From Komagataella phaffii GS115 (Eukaryota > Ascomycota > Pichiomycetes > Pichiales > Pichiaceae), in NCBI RefSeq assembly GCF_000027005.1, contig NC_012965.1, positions 2,181,429-2,245,428 on the forward strand: 64,000 nt of DNA, given 5' to 3'. Each line of letters starts with the position of its first letter. The stretch's first letter is position 1. Shown here piece by piece: positions 33,583 to 43,411 of the stretch. The position numbers and the translations under genes are program-made. The notes beneath the pieces are model-generated. The model was not told where the DNA came from, ran no database searches, and was given only the letters and a program-made list of their open reading frames with translations.

Positions 33583-34914
33583 TTATAACCCAGGAATCAT
33601 CAGCAGGGCCATAAAAAGGGAAAACAGGCTGTATTTTAGATTTGCGGCATTTGATTTGGAAGAGAAAGAGTTAATATCGGTTATATTCTTCACGACTCTA
33701 CCCTCTTCGTTTACATGAATGGTCTGTGAATGTTTGTTCGAGAAGCATTCGATCACTCCCCCTCGAACGATTGAGGAGGCCCCGAACTTCAGCCAATTAT
33801 TACAGTCGAATGTTCCAGATGAGGTACGAACCAAGGCTGACCCTCTAACCACCTGCAACTCTTCTAGCTGGATATCTGAAAATTCGCCTTCAAAACGAAT
33901 TGCACCCCCAATACCTTTTAGTTCAGGGAAAAAACTGATACTCTGAATTCTTGTGTTATTAGCAATAATGAGGCCTCCTTCAATTTCGCTAAGTTCTGGA
34001 AAATCTAAAATCTGAACCATATCATTCTTCATAATACCAAATGTTCCCCCCACATGTTGTAGTTTCGGTAAATGTAATTCTTTGAAGGAGTTTTCTATGA
34101 ATCCTGCCGAAACTTCCACATTTTTCAAGTTCCTTAGATCAACTGATTCAGCATCTCTGACTGTAATATTTTTAGCATTCTTTAAGTTTGGAAGATTTAT
34201 TTGAACGTTTTTGGCATTGGAAGTGATTGAAAGCTCGCCAGTAATCTCTTCTACGTCAGATTCCACAAGTTCCATATACCTATTATTGTTGATATTCAAG
34301 ACGTTAAGGCTCTGTGTATCAAATCCTGTAAAGTGTGTCAACGCTGTATCTGAAATAATAATGGTTTCAAGCGAGCTGACCTCACTATTGAACGAAACGC
34401 TACTCAGAATGGGCAGAACCTGCCAATTTATGGACTGCATAGTTTTTAGCCGCGGTAAACGAATAGTTGACAATGCGGTTAAAAACAGAAAGGAGGAACT
34501 ACCGCCGATGCGTTCCAGTTCTAAGCCCTCAACCCTTGCCACATTGGAGCTGTTTTGAACCTTGATATCTCCCCAGACATGTTTTGTGGCGCCAAAATCT
34601 AACACGGTGTCGGTGTATCCATCGACCACAATATCTCCCTCTATTGTTGTGCAATCTTCAAGCTGTTTCATATCTCCTTCGTTGCGGATGATATGCTCAG
34701 GTTTTGAACACTTTTGAGGGATGCTTTTGCTTTTAGGTCGTTCCCCAGTCGACACTTTGGTGTCCAATACAGCCAACAAATCTCTGCTTGGAGTTGTTGC
34801 CTTTTGTGGGTAATCTTCAAAGGCCTTGTTCCCAGTATGTTTCGTCATCGAAAAAGCATTGATCTTAAAGCAGATAGAAGAGATGACTAAGATATAGATG
34901 ACTATAGGTCTCAT
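33583..34914 (-). CDS. Ecm33/Sps2-family GPI-anchored cell-wall protein
   Basis: A cleavable signal peptide occupies roughly residues 1-20. It is followed by the repetitive receptor-L/leucine-rich-like strands typical of the family: CTTIEGDIVVDG, VEGLELERIGGSSSFLFLTAL, FPELKGIGGAI and similar. The conserved cysteine segment TFDCNNWLKFGASSIVRGGVIECFS follows. The C-terminus is Ser/Asn-rich and ends in a hydrophobic GPI-attachment tail (LKYSLFSLFMALLMIPGL) with small residues (SNAAN) just before it. Ecm33, Pst1 and Sps2 proteins act at the plasma membrane and wall in wall integrity and glycosylation. The long N-terminal insert before the first domain is unusual for Ecm33 itself, so the paralogue is left open. 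Confidence 0.85.
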   Translation of the reverse strand: MRPIVIYILVISSICFKINAFSMTKHTGNKAFEDYPQKATTPSRDLLAVLDTKVSTGERPKSKSIPQKCSKPEHIIRNEGDMKQLEDCTTIEGDIVVDGYTDTVLDFGATKHVWGDIKVQNSSNVARVEGLELERIGGSSSFLFLTALSTIRLPRLKTMQSINWQVLPILSSVSFNSEVSSLETIIISDTALTHFTGFDTQSLNVLNINNNRYMELVESDVEEITGELSITSNAKNVQINLPNLKNAKNITVRDAESVDLRNLKNVEVSAGFIENSFKELHLPKLQHVGGTFGIMKNDMVQILDFPELSEIEGGLIIANNTRIQSISFFPELKGIGGAIRFEGEFSDIQLEELQVVRGSALVRTSSGTFDCNNWLKFGASSIVRGGVIECFSNKHSQTIHVNEEGRVVKNITDINSFSSKSNAANLKYSLFSLFMALLMIPGL

Positions 34915-35783
34915 CTCAACAATTGCTTTGATTGTTTCACTAATAGAAAATTTTCTAGATGATTAATAGACTGCGTTAGGTGCGACAATCCTGTTTCGAA
35001 GATACAGAGTACAAAAGCAAGCAAATCTTGAAGCGGTCCGAACACTACTATAGCAGCAGGTACCTAGTCATGCCATAACCGTAGTGCTTGTCAGTATTAT
35101 ACGCTTCAGTATTTGTTTAAGATGTAGCCAATATGTTCAGGAACATTTATAACAGTTGAGTTGATCAAAATATACTCGCGATGGGATTCGAAGCACAATC
35201 TTTTGACAGTAAGACAATCGCTTTGACCATTACGCCACACAGATAATAAAGTTCAAGCAAAGTGTACAGGTGTACTTTACCGCAGCTTTTGTTGCTATAC
35301 TCATTATTCTCCCTTTTACTTTGCTGAAAAAACGACACAATAAACTCCATATAGGCCTAATATTTGATAGGGTGGAAGTCAAAAGAGAAAAAAGGAGCAA
35401 CAGCTCTGCACTATTAACAATTGGAAATGAAAAAGTGAAAAAATGACAGCAATTAACTTTTACAAGCTCTTTGAGTACAAAATAAGTTCACCTAAGACGG
35501 TTTTAGTGTTTTTTCACAATAAGAAGATTTGGAAGTTATCAACGGCAACTAATTTATTTAGCTGTAAATCATCAAGGAAGTTTAAAGTTTGGAGTTCAAT
35601 CTTTATAACTACCAATCAAGAGTTGTATAAGTACTATAGTCCTTTGTTTGTCTCAGAAATCAAGTTCAGTCGGTATACGATATTCTTCAAACATGACCTG
35701 CCATCTCGTTTATTGCATCAATTGGTAAAAATACATCTAGTTATATTCACTTATACATTAGAAAACCCAAATTTCTCTACATT
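34915..35783. other. Intergenic region containing a tRNA-like locus
   Basis: These 869 bases lie between the ECM33-type gene start and the STE20 stop. They hold a degenerate tRNA-like segment at 35173-35244 and a 114-codon plus-strand frame (35443-35787) that overlaps the STE20 stop codon, lacks recognisable features and is AT-driven, so it is not called a gene. Confidence 0.4.
35173..35244 (-). pseudogene. tRNA-Asp-like sequence, degenerate
   Basis: On the minus strand this 72-base segment has a perfect A-box (TGGCGTAATGG) and a near-perfect B-box (GCTTCGAATCC), with tRNA-like spacing between them. An anticodon-loop-like CTGTCAA (GTC, Asp) is present, and a TTTT pol III terminator starts three bases after the 3' end. 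The TAATGGTCA and CCC-A-TCGCG-AG stretches resemble yeast tRNA-Asp. The T-stem and anticodon stem, however, pair badly (T-stem TGTGC against CCCAT), so a working tRNA is unlikely. It could be a tRNA relic, a pol III element, or partly coincidence. Confidence 0.4.
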
Positions 35784-38447
35784 CTAGTCTCCCAAAGCAT
35801 CTCCCTTAATATCACCGTTATCCGATACATCGTCTGACAATTTCTGCAATCTAGCAGCATTCACTAAAGGAATCAACGAGGATATAGGGTCAGCATTGAG
35901 TATGAAAGGATGCTGCAGCAACTGGATGGCATCCGCACGTCGTTCAGGATTAACCTCTAAACATGATTGAAGGAACGACTTCAAACCGCCACTCAAAATG
36001 TCTGGCTCTTCCAATTTAGGAGTTCCGTTAGTAGTTATTAAAAACAAAGCCCTCAAAGGTGTCTCATTCAAGTAAGGAGGTTCACCTTCAATCATTTCAA
36101 TAACCATTATTCCTAAAGACCAGAGGTCGACTTTAGGTCCATATTCTTTTCTGGACACAACCTCTGGAGCCATCCAATAAGGAGTACCTACCATTGTTGT
36201 ACGCTTTAAGTTGTATTCCTTGATCTGCGCGCAAAACCCAAAATCTGTGATCTTAATTTCTCCACTTAGTGAAAGTAAAATGTTATCAGACTTGATATCG
36301 CGATGAATGATGCCTTTAGAATGCAGGAACAACAAACCTTCTAACGTCTCTTTACAAACGGCACCGATCTGCCCTTCAGACATAACACTATGCGTGACAA
36401 TGTCCGTCAGGGATCCACCTTCCATATACTCCATCACAACCCACAGGTTGTTGTCCTGAACATAGGAATTAATAAAGTTCACAATATTCTTGTGTTTGGA
36501 TCCTTTCATTACCAAGATTTCGTTTATTATTAGTTCTTTCTTGGGCTGCTTTTGTAAGTACATCCTTTTTATAGCCACGCAAGACCGTGTTCCTATTTCA
36601 TTCGCAGTATAAACATCACCGGAAGCTCCTTTCCCAACTTTGACAAAGTTTTCGTACTTAGCAGTAGGGTCACCTGCAGAGCAGATGCTATTCAACTTAT
36701 TGAGTATCAATTTGTCTCTACATTTCTTTTCTTCCTGTTTTCGTTCACTGCGTTGTTTAACTTCCTTTGAGCTCCTTTGCTTGCCCGAATTCGCACCCAA
36801 CGGGGTTGGAGGTACTTTTTCTGTTCTGGGTGACAATCTAACAACTGGAGGGGGTGGAGCCGGTCTGTTCGGCCTCATTATACGAGTGTTGGATAGTGGC
36901 TGTTCTTGCTGTTGCTGCTGGTTTGATTGTTCGTGTTCCAGCTGCTGTTGCGGCTGCAGATTTTGTTGTGTGAACTGAGACTGCCCCTTAGGAACCAAAG
37001 GAGATCCAATGACAACATTTCTTGGTGAGGAAGAGGATGATTTTGTAGACTTGGTTGAGATCTTACGCGATAAAGAGCTAATAAATGAACTTGGAGAAGG
37101 ATGTACATTTGGCACGCCATTGTAGTGTAGACCCAGTCTAGGAGACCCTGAAGTTGCGAACGTTGATGCAGATTTTGTAATGGGGGTTTTGGAAGACGGC
37201 GGCTTCGGAGGAGGACGAGAAGGAATGAAAGTCGAATCTTCTGGAGGAGGATATATCTGAGCAGGAGACGCCAACTCGAAACTAGAACTAAATTTTCCCT
37301 TATGGGATAGAACGGGAGTCGACAGCCTTTTCAAGCTAGTCTCTTGGATTCCCAAAGCTTCATAATTATCAGAAATTTCTTCGTTGGAAGTAGAATGAGT
37401 CGAATCTAAACTGTGTTTGGAGGCTTGGTCAATGTTAAACTGCATGAAACGATCCTCTTCAGTGTTCATGTTATTCTTGTAAAAGTTAACGATATCCATT
37501 ACTGCCTGAGGGTTAGACTGCTGCTCCGTCTTTGAGATCCCACTATCGCTTAGGACGCGTTGCCAGGATTCTGGAAGTCCTTGAAATGATCCAGTGGAAT
37601 TATCATACTTTACAGATTGCACATGCTTGTAACCATAAGGTGTGGAAATGCTCAAAGAAGGAGAATCAGTTGAATGTTGAATTACCCCGTTCAAGTTCAA
37701 ACTCCTAGATTGAGATCCCAAATAATTTTCACCCTTGATTGAGCTCACGAAGCTACTTAGGACCCCTTTCACTTTGTGCTTTCTACTAGGAGGCCGAGAA
37801 CTTGAAGTTACCCTCTGTTTAGTGGGTGAGAGTGTTTTTGAGGTATGGTGTGGTGAATATACTGGCGTAGAATGAATCATGGTTTCCTGCACATTTGTAT
37901 TTGTGGGTGAAGCCTGTAATGCACGTGATTGGAAGGAAGATTTAGAGGAAGGGTCGTTGTGAACTTCTGCAAAGTCGGCCCCAGTAGAATTCGAAGAGTG
38001 ATCGGAAGTACCCACTTGTGAGGACTCTTTATCAAAGTTTTTCTCTATACCCTCCTTTGGTTCCGTAATATTGTTGAGTTCCTTTAATACTGTTTCTGGA
38101 AGGGATCTTTGAAGAGATTTCTGCCTAAAATCAAACTCCTGATTTCCATCGTTCGGCGCACTGCCTGGAACGGGCATCACAGAGCTGTCTTGGAACGTGT
38201 CATTAGATCTAAGAACTGGGGTCAAAATTTCCAACTCATTATCATAACATATTTTGTTGAGCTTGTGAACTACATCCTCCTTGAAGGCAGAGTCAGGCTG
38301 GATCTTGAATACCTGTTCTTCAGCTAACGCATTCACATTCAGCGTGCCAGGAAAACGTGGGAGGTCTGCGTTTAAAGTTGATGAAGCTGAAAGTTCTGGC
38401 TGATCAGCAACTGAATCAGGTTCCGCCACGAGGGAGTTGTGTGACAT
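35784..38447 (-). CDS. STE20: PAK-family kinase Ste20
   Basis: This is the p21-activated kinase that receives Cdc42 signals for the mating/filamentation MAPK pathways and polarity. A CRIB motif starts at about residue 267 ([10 protein letters not shown]) and is followed by [10 protein letters not shown] and [22 protein letters not shown], which reads like Ste20. No PH domain precedes the CRIB, which argues against Cla4. The linker has a Gln-rich tract (~510-540) and a proline-rich segment ([12 protein letters not shown]), a likely SH3 ligand for Bem1. The kinase domain lies at ~600-850 with [44 protein letters not shown] and the PAK-typical activation loop. It is complete at 887 residues. Confidence 0.93.
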   Translation of the reverse strand: MSHNSLVAEPDSVADQPELSASSTLNADLPRFPGTLNVNALAEEQVFKIQPDSAFKEDVVHKLNKICYDNELEILTPVLRSNDTFQDSSVMPVPGSAPNDGNQEFDFRQKSLQRSLPETVLKELNNITEPKEGIEKNFDKESSQVGTSDHSSNSTGADFAEVHNDPSSKSSFQSRALQASPTNTNVQETMIHSTPVYSPHHTSKTLSPTKQRVTSSSRPPSRKHKVKGVLSSFVSSIKGENYLGSQSRSLNLNGVIQHSTDSPSLSISTPYGYKHVQSVKYDNSTGSFQGLPESWQRVLSDSGISKTEQQSNPQAVMDIVNFYKNNMNTEEDRFMQFNIDQASKHSLDSTHSTSNEEISDNYEALGIQETSLKRLSTPVLSHKGKFSSSFELASPAQIYPPPEDSTFIPSRPPPKPPSSKTPITKSASTFATSGSPRLGLHYNGVPNVHPSPSSFISSLSRKISTKSTKSSSSSPRNVVIGSPLVPKGQSQFTQQNLQPQQQLEHEQSNQQQQQEQPLSNTRIMRPNRPAPPPPVVRLSPRTEKVPPTPLGANSGKQRSSKEVKQRSERKQEEKKCRDKLILNKLNSICSAGDPTAKYENFVKVGKGASGDVYTANEIGTRSCVAIKRMYLQKQPKKELIINEILVMKGSKHKNIVNFINSYVQDNNLWVVMEYMEGGSLTDIVTHSVMSEGQIGAVCKETLEGLLFLHSKGIIHRDIKSDNILLSLSGEIKITDFGFCAQIKEYNLKRTTMVGTPYWMAPEVVSRKEYGPKVDLWSLGIMVIEMIEGEPPYLNETPLRALFLITTNGTPKLEEPDILSGGLKSFLQSCLEVNPERRADAIQLLQHPFILNADPISSLIPLVNAARLQKLSDDVSDNGDIKGDALGD

Positions 38448-38803
38448 GTAATTCGGATGGTTAGTTTTTTGCAGAGATTACCATATTCCTGATACTTATT
38501 CGATCACGACTGCGAAGATCACACATAGGAAGAAACTAAAGTGAGTTTAGCACTACTGATTACGTAAGCAAGATTTTGCAGGTATATAACATGGCTGAAG
38601 ACAGTTCGTGCGCTCATTTCGGTTTAGAAAGAGAGTAGGCGATTCACTTTTTTTTCAATCAGTCCTTTGCTAGTGAATACTCGTGGACTGAATGCTGCTA
38701 CCCATAAATCTTGCATGTGCTTAGAAATTTTTATGCTAATGGCATCCAATAACCATGTGTAGGAATGGTTACACTCTATTTACAAACAAACTATCAGAAA
38801 ACC
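38448..38803. promoter_or_regulatory. STE20 upstream region
   Basis: These 356 bases lie between the STE20 start and the MRP4 stop. There is no gene. A T8-type run and AT-rich stretches are the only notable content. Confidence 0.35.
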
Positions 38804-39955
38804 CTACATAAGCTGCCTGTATTGCTGGACTTTCTCGAGACGCCGACGGCGTCCTAGTTCACCAGCTTTTGAGAGGACCCCAAGAATCAAATCAGTTGAT
38901 CGATTAGAATCATCATTGCCTGGAACTGGATAAGTAACCAGTGACGGCTCTGAGTCCGTGTCCACGATGCCAATCGTAGGAACACGAGCGTACATTGCTT
39001 CTTTCAAAGCATTCCTGTTCTCAACAGGGTTTAAAATTACAATAAGGTCAGGTTTTACAAGGGAACTTAATTCATCACCTTCCAAATTTCTACCAGTAGG
39101 AGTGTCTTCTAGGTCTACCTCATGTCTCTGCCAGGTGCCACTGATTTCAGTGCAGTTGGTCAAAGTCCCGGGTATCCATCTTGAGGACACAAAGTAACCC
39201 TTCACTCTACTTGCAGCTTCCTCTAAAGATCTTCTTTGTCCATCTCTGGTTCCCAAAAACAAAATCAAGCCGCCTTTCTCAGCAACGCCTTGAACAACTT
39301 TTGAAGCTCTCTTTAAGTATATCAATGTCTGTTCCAAGTCTATAATGTGTAATCCTTTGTACTCACCATATATGAAGGGTTGCGTGGATGGCCTATAAAG
39401 GGATGTCGAATGTCCTAAATGGACCCCTGCAGCCAGTAAAGTTTTGATAGACAACTCATTTGCTTTCTTAGGATTCAAAACATCTTCATGGGGTTTGTAA
39501 ACGTTAGTTAAAGAAGCACCGAGAGAATTTACCTGCTGTGAATGATGGTATTGGCGTACAAATAGTTCTTGTATCGAATATTCTTTATTTGGAGGGGTGG
39601 AGTTCAAGAAGGGAAATTTGTTACTGTTTCTTACGTTGGTCCCAATGTTAGAACTTCCAACATTCAATTTGATTTCTTCCTTGTTCAGAAATTCATCCAA
39701 AAAGTCCTTAAGCATATTCCTGAAATCTACGTGGTCCTTCTGGTCCAAATTGTACTCTGTCAATAAGTCATTTGCTTGTTCTTCTGAAAGGGATCCAAGA
39801 GCTCGTATTTTGCCTCGTATTTCATCATACTTCAGGCGCTGATCAATGTCTTTATAGCTATGGGATTTATCAATGTCCGAAGAGATACTATATGGTCTTT
39901 TAAAGGCAAAAGACCTTAGCACACCGATTCTTCGAACCAATGACATGTTGCTCAT
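38804..39955 (-). CDS. MRP4: Mitochondrial small-subunit ribosomal protein uS2m
   Basis: The N-terminus is basic with Arg/Ser and no acids for about 25 residues ([23 protein letters not shown] abbreviated), fitting mitochondrial import. A fungal-specific extension of ~150 residues follows, then the S2 core: [93 protein letters not shown]. At 383 residues it is close to yeast Mrp4. It shares a 174-base divergent promoter with SFT1. Confidence 0.93.
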   Translation of the reverse strand: MSNMSLVRRIGVLRSFAFKRPYSISSDIDKSHSYKDIDQRLKYDEIRGKIRALGSLSEEQANDLLTEYNLDQKDHVDFRNMLKDFLDEFLNKEEIKLNVGSSNIGTNVRNSNKFPFLNSTPPNKEYSIQELFVRQYHHSQQVNSLGASLTNVYKPHEDVLNPKKANELSIKTLLAAGVHLGHSTSLYRPSTQPFIYGEYKGLHIIDLEQTLIYLKRASKVVQGVAEKGGLILFLGTRDGQRRSLEEAASRVKGYFVSSRWIPGTLTNCTEISGTWQRHEVDLEDTPTGRNLEGDELSSLVKPDLIVILNPVENRNALKEAMYARVPTIGIVDTDSEPSLVTYPVPGNDDSNRSTDLILGVLSKAGELGRRRRLEKVQQYRQLM

Positions 39956-40073
39956 ACCGCTGTTGCAGAAAGTAAAATTTTCAGCGAACCCATATTCTAA
40001 GCGGTAGAAAATGGGAAAAAGAATGCTACCTTCCTCTTTAAGCTTTATTAGCTACATTTTTAAAGAAGTAAGT

Positions 40074-40110
40074 AAAAAAAAAAAAAAAAAACAAAAAAAA
40101 CAAACGCAGT
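40074..40110 (+). promoter_or_regulatory. Poly(dA:dT) tract in the MRP4-SFT1 divergent promoter
   Basis: An A18 run (40074-40091) is followed after one C by A8, then CAAACGCAG. Long poly(dA) tracts exclude nucleosomes in yeast promoters, and this one sits midway between two divergent starts. A GTAAGT precedes it at about 40068, so a 5'UTR intron is also imaginable but is not supported further. Confidence 0.5.
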
Positions 40111-40129
40111 TAACGATCTCAAAACACAA

Positions 40130-40405
40130 ATGTCCTACGAGCAGCAAAACAATCAACAACTTGACCAGCTGGCTCACAAACTTAACAGTTTTAGGAGGGT
40201 GACCCAAGACATTAGTTTTCAGGCTAACGAAGATAGCTCTACAATGGATTCGTTATCGAACGGCTTCAGCTCATTGGCAAGTTCTGTACGATCGACCTCT
40301 TCAAGGTTTGCTAGGGTTATTAGTCAGAACCAGAGTATCAGTAGGGTCATAGGATTGTCTCTTCTGGTATTCATAATATTTTGGACACTGTTTAAACTGC
40401 TATGA
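40130..40405 (+). CDS. SFT1: Golgi SNARE Sft1
   Basis: This small tail-anchored Qc-type SNARE has 91 residues. The SNARE helix runs from about residue 9 to 66 (QLDQLAHKLNSFRRVTQDIS ... STSSRFARVISQNQ) and is followed by a single C-terminal membrane span (VIGLSLLVFIIFWTLFKLL). Size and the LLVFIIFWTLFKLL ending resemble yeast Sft1, which works in intra-Golgi retrograde fusion, more than the longer Bet1. The ATG at 40130 follows the poly(dA) promoter element; an overlapping frame from 40011 is in another frame and is disregarded. Confidence 0.87.
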   Translation: MSYEQQNNQQLDQLAHKLNSFRRVTQDISFQANEDSSTMDSLSNGFSSLASSVRSTSSRFARVISQNQSISRVIGLSLLVFIIFWTLFKLL

Positions 40406-40436
40406 CTATTCTTTTCTTACATACTGGCGGATACTG

Positions 40437-41219
40437 CTATTCTCTTCCACCTCCAATGTCTTGCCCTAGTTTATAAGTTCCAATAGACTTTCCCCATTGA
40501 ACTTTTGATCTGTTAATTGGAAGCTGCCTACGCAGATTCCTAAACACAATTTCGTTCAAGTTATTGAAACTACTCAATAGGTTTCTTTGGTAATCATCCT
40601 CAAAAGATTTGATGTGATTGACAATGTCTGTAACCGTAGTTTCTGTGGGATTAAGTCTTTTGTGACTATTGAGTGTGACATTCCCGTCCTCATAGTAGTG
40701 GATTTTTATTCTTACCTGTCCCGAAATTAAGCCTTTGACCCTGTTAAATGTATAGAACGATTGCCACTTTCCGTTGTAAAAATTCTTATCATTGTACCGG
40801 ACGTCCACAATAATGACATGGAATCCTTCCTCAAACGGAGTAAGCACTACCTTGTAGGAGTCTGGGAAATGCTCTTGGGTGTACTTCTCCAGCTCCTTGT
40901 CAACAGAATTATACTCAGGGAGAATATCTTCGCTAAATTCTTCAGTATCCATAGACTTCTGGTCTACAAAATCATAGTGGAACTTCAGGTTGGATGCATA
41001 GTCTATAAATTTAGTACCTCTTTGAGTATACCTGGAAACTATAGCTAACAATCCTTGAGAGGTATCCTGAACCAAATGAAAATCAGAATTGAGGACATGT
41101 GTTTCAAATTCATTTTTGATTTCCGCACCAAATTCCGCAGCAACCAGTTTCAAGTCTCGGATTACAGGTTTGGCTTCCCCAGGAGGAATGTCTTGGACAA
41201 ATTCAGAGATTATGGACAT
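40437..41219 (-). CDS. CAP1: F-actin capping protein alpha subunit
   Basis: Cap1 with Cap2 caps actin barbed ends in cortical patches. The C-terminal signature is clear: GQVRIKIHYYEDGNVTLNSHK, FNNLNEIVFRNLRRQLPINRSKVQWG and GTYKLGQDI. The open frame extends to an ATG at 41315 (292 residues), but the ATG at 41219 gives MSIISEFVQDIPPGEAKPVI, which aligns with the usual capping-protein N-terminus (the PPGE block) and a length of 260, near yeast Cap1. The upstream ATG would add 32 residues without family support. It converges with SFT1, leaving about 31 bases between stops, and diverges from HSE1. Confidence 0.9.
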   Translation of the reverse strand: MSIISEFVQDIPPGEAKPVIRDLKLVAAEFGAEIKNEFETHVLNSDFHLVQDTSQGLLAIVSRYTQRGTKFIDYASNLKFHYDFVDQKSMDTEEFSEDILPEYNSVDKELEKYTQEHFPDSYKVVLTPFEEGFHVIIVDVRYNDKNFYNGKWQSFYTFNRVKGLISGQVRIKIHYYEDGNVTLNSHKRLNPTETTVTDIVNHIKSFEDDYQRNLLSSFNNLNEIVFRNLRRQLPINRSKVQWGKSIGTYKLGQDIGGGRE

Positions 41220-41379
41220 AGATGAATTGGAGTATGTTTTGAAATCTAGTTCGATCATGCCATATCGCGCTTCGGGCTCGATTTCTAACTTTGAATTGAT
41301 AGAAGAATCAGACAAGCGCGACTACACTACCACTGTTGCCGCCGCCCCCTTTCAATTGGTTCTTTCATTTTGGGTAACT

Positions 41380-42684
41380 ATGCCTTCCAAGTTGGAATCA
41401 TGTATTATAAAAGCAACTGATGAGAAACTGACAAGTGACAACTGGGGTTATATAATTGAAGTATGTGATACTATTAACGATGAGCCTGAGACAGGACCAG
41501 CGACTGCTATTATTTACATCAACAAGCGACTTAGCATAAAGGATGCCAATGTTCTCTTACGCTCATTGTCATTGATTATCGCAATGGCCGAAAATTGTGG
41601 TTCAAGAATGAAGCAGGCTATTGCTACCAAGGGCTTCATTTCAACTTTTGTGAAATTAATAGAAGACTCCAGAATTCACCACACAATAAAGCTTAAGATT
41701 GCTAACATGCTACATCAACTTTCAGAATCGTTCATCGATGATCCTTCACTTGCAATAATTGATAAGACTTGCTCGAGGTTAAGATCTCAGTACCCTGATC
41801 TATTTGCTCCAGCTCCTTCCAAGCCTTCTAAGAGAGAGATTTCACAGGACGATAGACAGAGAGAACAGGAGATGCTTGACAGGGCTCTCAAACTTTCTTT
41901 GGAGGAATACAATAGAACTGAATCTCCGCCGTTGAAAAAAAACGAAACATTGAAATCAAACCCCGAGTTTGTAACGGTGGATAACTCGTATAAGTGGTCC
42001 TCAGCAGATTCTCACCAGAAGCTCGATGAGAAAGTAGACAGCCATCCTAAGTTTAAATCCTCCAGTGTAACTTCTGTAGAGGATAATGAACCTCTCAGTG
42101 AAATAGTGAATACAGGTAGTATAGCAAAGGTCGCTAAAGTCAGGGCTTTGTATGACTTGGTGAGTAATGAAGCTGGTGAGCTCTCTTTTCACAGAGGTGA
42201 TATCATAACCGTTCTCGCTAGTGTTTACAAAGACTGGTGGAAAGGTTCTCTGAAAGGCAAAGTAGGAATTTTTCCTCTCAACTATGTTACACCAATCAAA
42301 GAATTAACCGTTCATGAAGCGATGGAAGAAGCCGCTAAAGAGTATCGTATCTGGAAACAATCTAGACAGATTGACCTCTTTCTCAATAAACTGACTGAAG
42401 TACATGCCCTTGTGACAAATACTGGCAACTACGATGCCCTCAACGATCTTCTCGAAGATGAAACCATATCCAAATTATACAATAGTCTTACACCCTTGAG
42501 ACCTCAGCTGACACGACTGATCGAGAAGTATAGTAACAGAAAAGAAGAAATGTTGTCTTTAAACGACAAACTTATCAAAAGCGAGCGGCTCTATTCAAAC
42601 TTGTTGGAGGCTTCTGTCTCTCGGTTTAAGAGTGCACATGATTCAGCCTACTCCAACGATGATCCACGACAAGCTTATAGTTGA
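41380..42684 (+). CDS. HSE1: ESCRT-0 subunit Hse1
   Basis: Hse1 pairs with Vps27 to collect ubiquitinated cargo on endosomes. Domains in order: a VHS domain (residues 1-~140, ATDEKLTSDNWGYIIEVCD ... IMLHQLSESF region), a ubiquitin-interacting motif at ~160-180 (REQEMLDRALKLSLEEYNR), an SH3 domain at ~253-308 (VRALYDLVSNEAGELSF, DWWKGSLKGKVGIFPLNYV) and a C-terminal helical GAT-like/Vps27-binding region. The open frame reaches 41089 but that part overlaps CAP1 on the other strand and is not family-like. The ATG at 41380 starts exactly at the VHS domain and gives 434 residues. Confidence 0.93.
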   Translation: MPSKLESCIIKATDEKLTSDNWGYIIEVCDTINDEPETGPATAIIYINKRLSIKDANVLLRSLSLIIAMAENCGSRMKQAIATKGFISTFVKLIEDSRIHHTIKLKIANMLHQLSESFIDDPSLAIIDKTCSRLRSQYPDLFAPAPSKPSKREISQDDRQREQEMLDRALKLSLEEYNRTESPPLKKNETLKSNPEFVTVDNSYKWSSADSHQKLDEKVDSHPKFKSSSVTSVEDNEPLSEIVNTGSIAKVAKVRALYDLVSNEAGELSFHRGDIITVLASVYKDWWKGSLKGKVGIFPLNYVTPIKELTVHEAMEEAAKEYRIWKQSRQIDLFLNKLTEVHALVTNTGNYDALNDLLEDETISKLYNSLTPLRPQLTRLIEKYSNRKEEMLSLNDKLIKSERLYSNLLEASVSRFKSAHDSAYSNDDPRQAYS

Positions 42685-42771
42685 AGTATAAATATACAAT
42701 CTGACTTATTTACAAGAGATAATTGTTTTAGTTGTACAGCAATTGATGGCTCGCTATTTATCCACCACCAA

Positions 42772-43230
42772 CTACTTCTTGGAGTTTCTCTTCTTGCTTG
42801 CAATATTTCCTCCCAATTTCTGTTCAACGTGATTGCTGCCAATCAAATCAAGAAAGTCGTTCTCGCTCTGTGTACCTTGGACAGTATCTTCTTGGCTATT
42901 GTCGGCAAATCCCGAGTATCTCTGCTTGAATTTGTTCAAACGACCCCTTGTGCCTGTGTCACCCGAAACTAAATCTTTTCTACTACTATTCCAGAAAGGA
43001 CTATTTCTCTGGTCAGAAATCATTCGCATTTCCACCTTGGGGTACTGTGATTTGCGGGTAATTACTGATCCATCTGATAATTCTACTTGACAATCGAACT
43101 TATAATAAATTGCAGGTCTTGCCTTACCGATTTGAATTTTCTTCAAAGGTCTATTGGGGATAGAAACTCCTTGTTCTAAGGAGGGTCTACTCGCAAATCT
43201 TTTCAATGCCAAGTTCACACCCTTCAACAT
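42772..43230 (-). CDS. MRPL36: Mitochondrial large-subunit ribosomal protein bL31m
   Basis: The core block [39 protein letters not shown] (cited in parts: [29 protein letters not shown]) and the following [15 protein letters not shown] match fungal bL31m. The frame is open to 43404 with an ATG near there, but the ATG at 43230 yields [17 protein letters not shown], a basic mitochondrial presequence placed directly before the core. The longer form would add 58 hydrophobic residues not known in the family. The resulting protein has 152 residues. Confidence 0.87.
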   Translation of the reverse strand: MLKGVNLALKRFASRPSLEQGVSIPNRPLKKIQIGKARPAIYYKFDCQVELSDGSVITRKSQYPKVEMRMISDQRNSPFWNSSRKDLVSGDTGTRGRLNKFKQRYSGFADNSQEDTVQGTQSENDFLDLIGSNHVEQKLGGNIASKKRNSKK

Positions 43231-43411
43231 AGTTACTTGATGAAGTAAAAAGTTAACTATATATAGTTTTGAGTTTTGGCTATTAGGTCTTGAAAAAATT
43301 GTTTCTTTCGCGAAATTGTTCAGCTTCTGAAACCAAAAGTAAATGAACCGGGGCACCCATCTAGAGGCGTAAACAATTACTGTCAACATCACTGGAAGGA
43401 ACAATTTTTGT

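Noticed and set aside
35443..35787. 114-codon plus-strand frame
   Set aside because: It overlaps the STE20 stop, is rich in Phe/Lys/Ser as expected from AT-rich DNA, and has no recognisable motif.
40068..40110. Possible 5'UTR intron upstream of SFT1 (GTAAGT ... CGCAG)
   Set aside because: No branch consensus lies inside and the coding start downstream is complete. The poly(dA) tract explains the region better.
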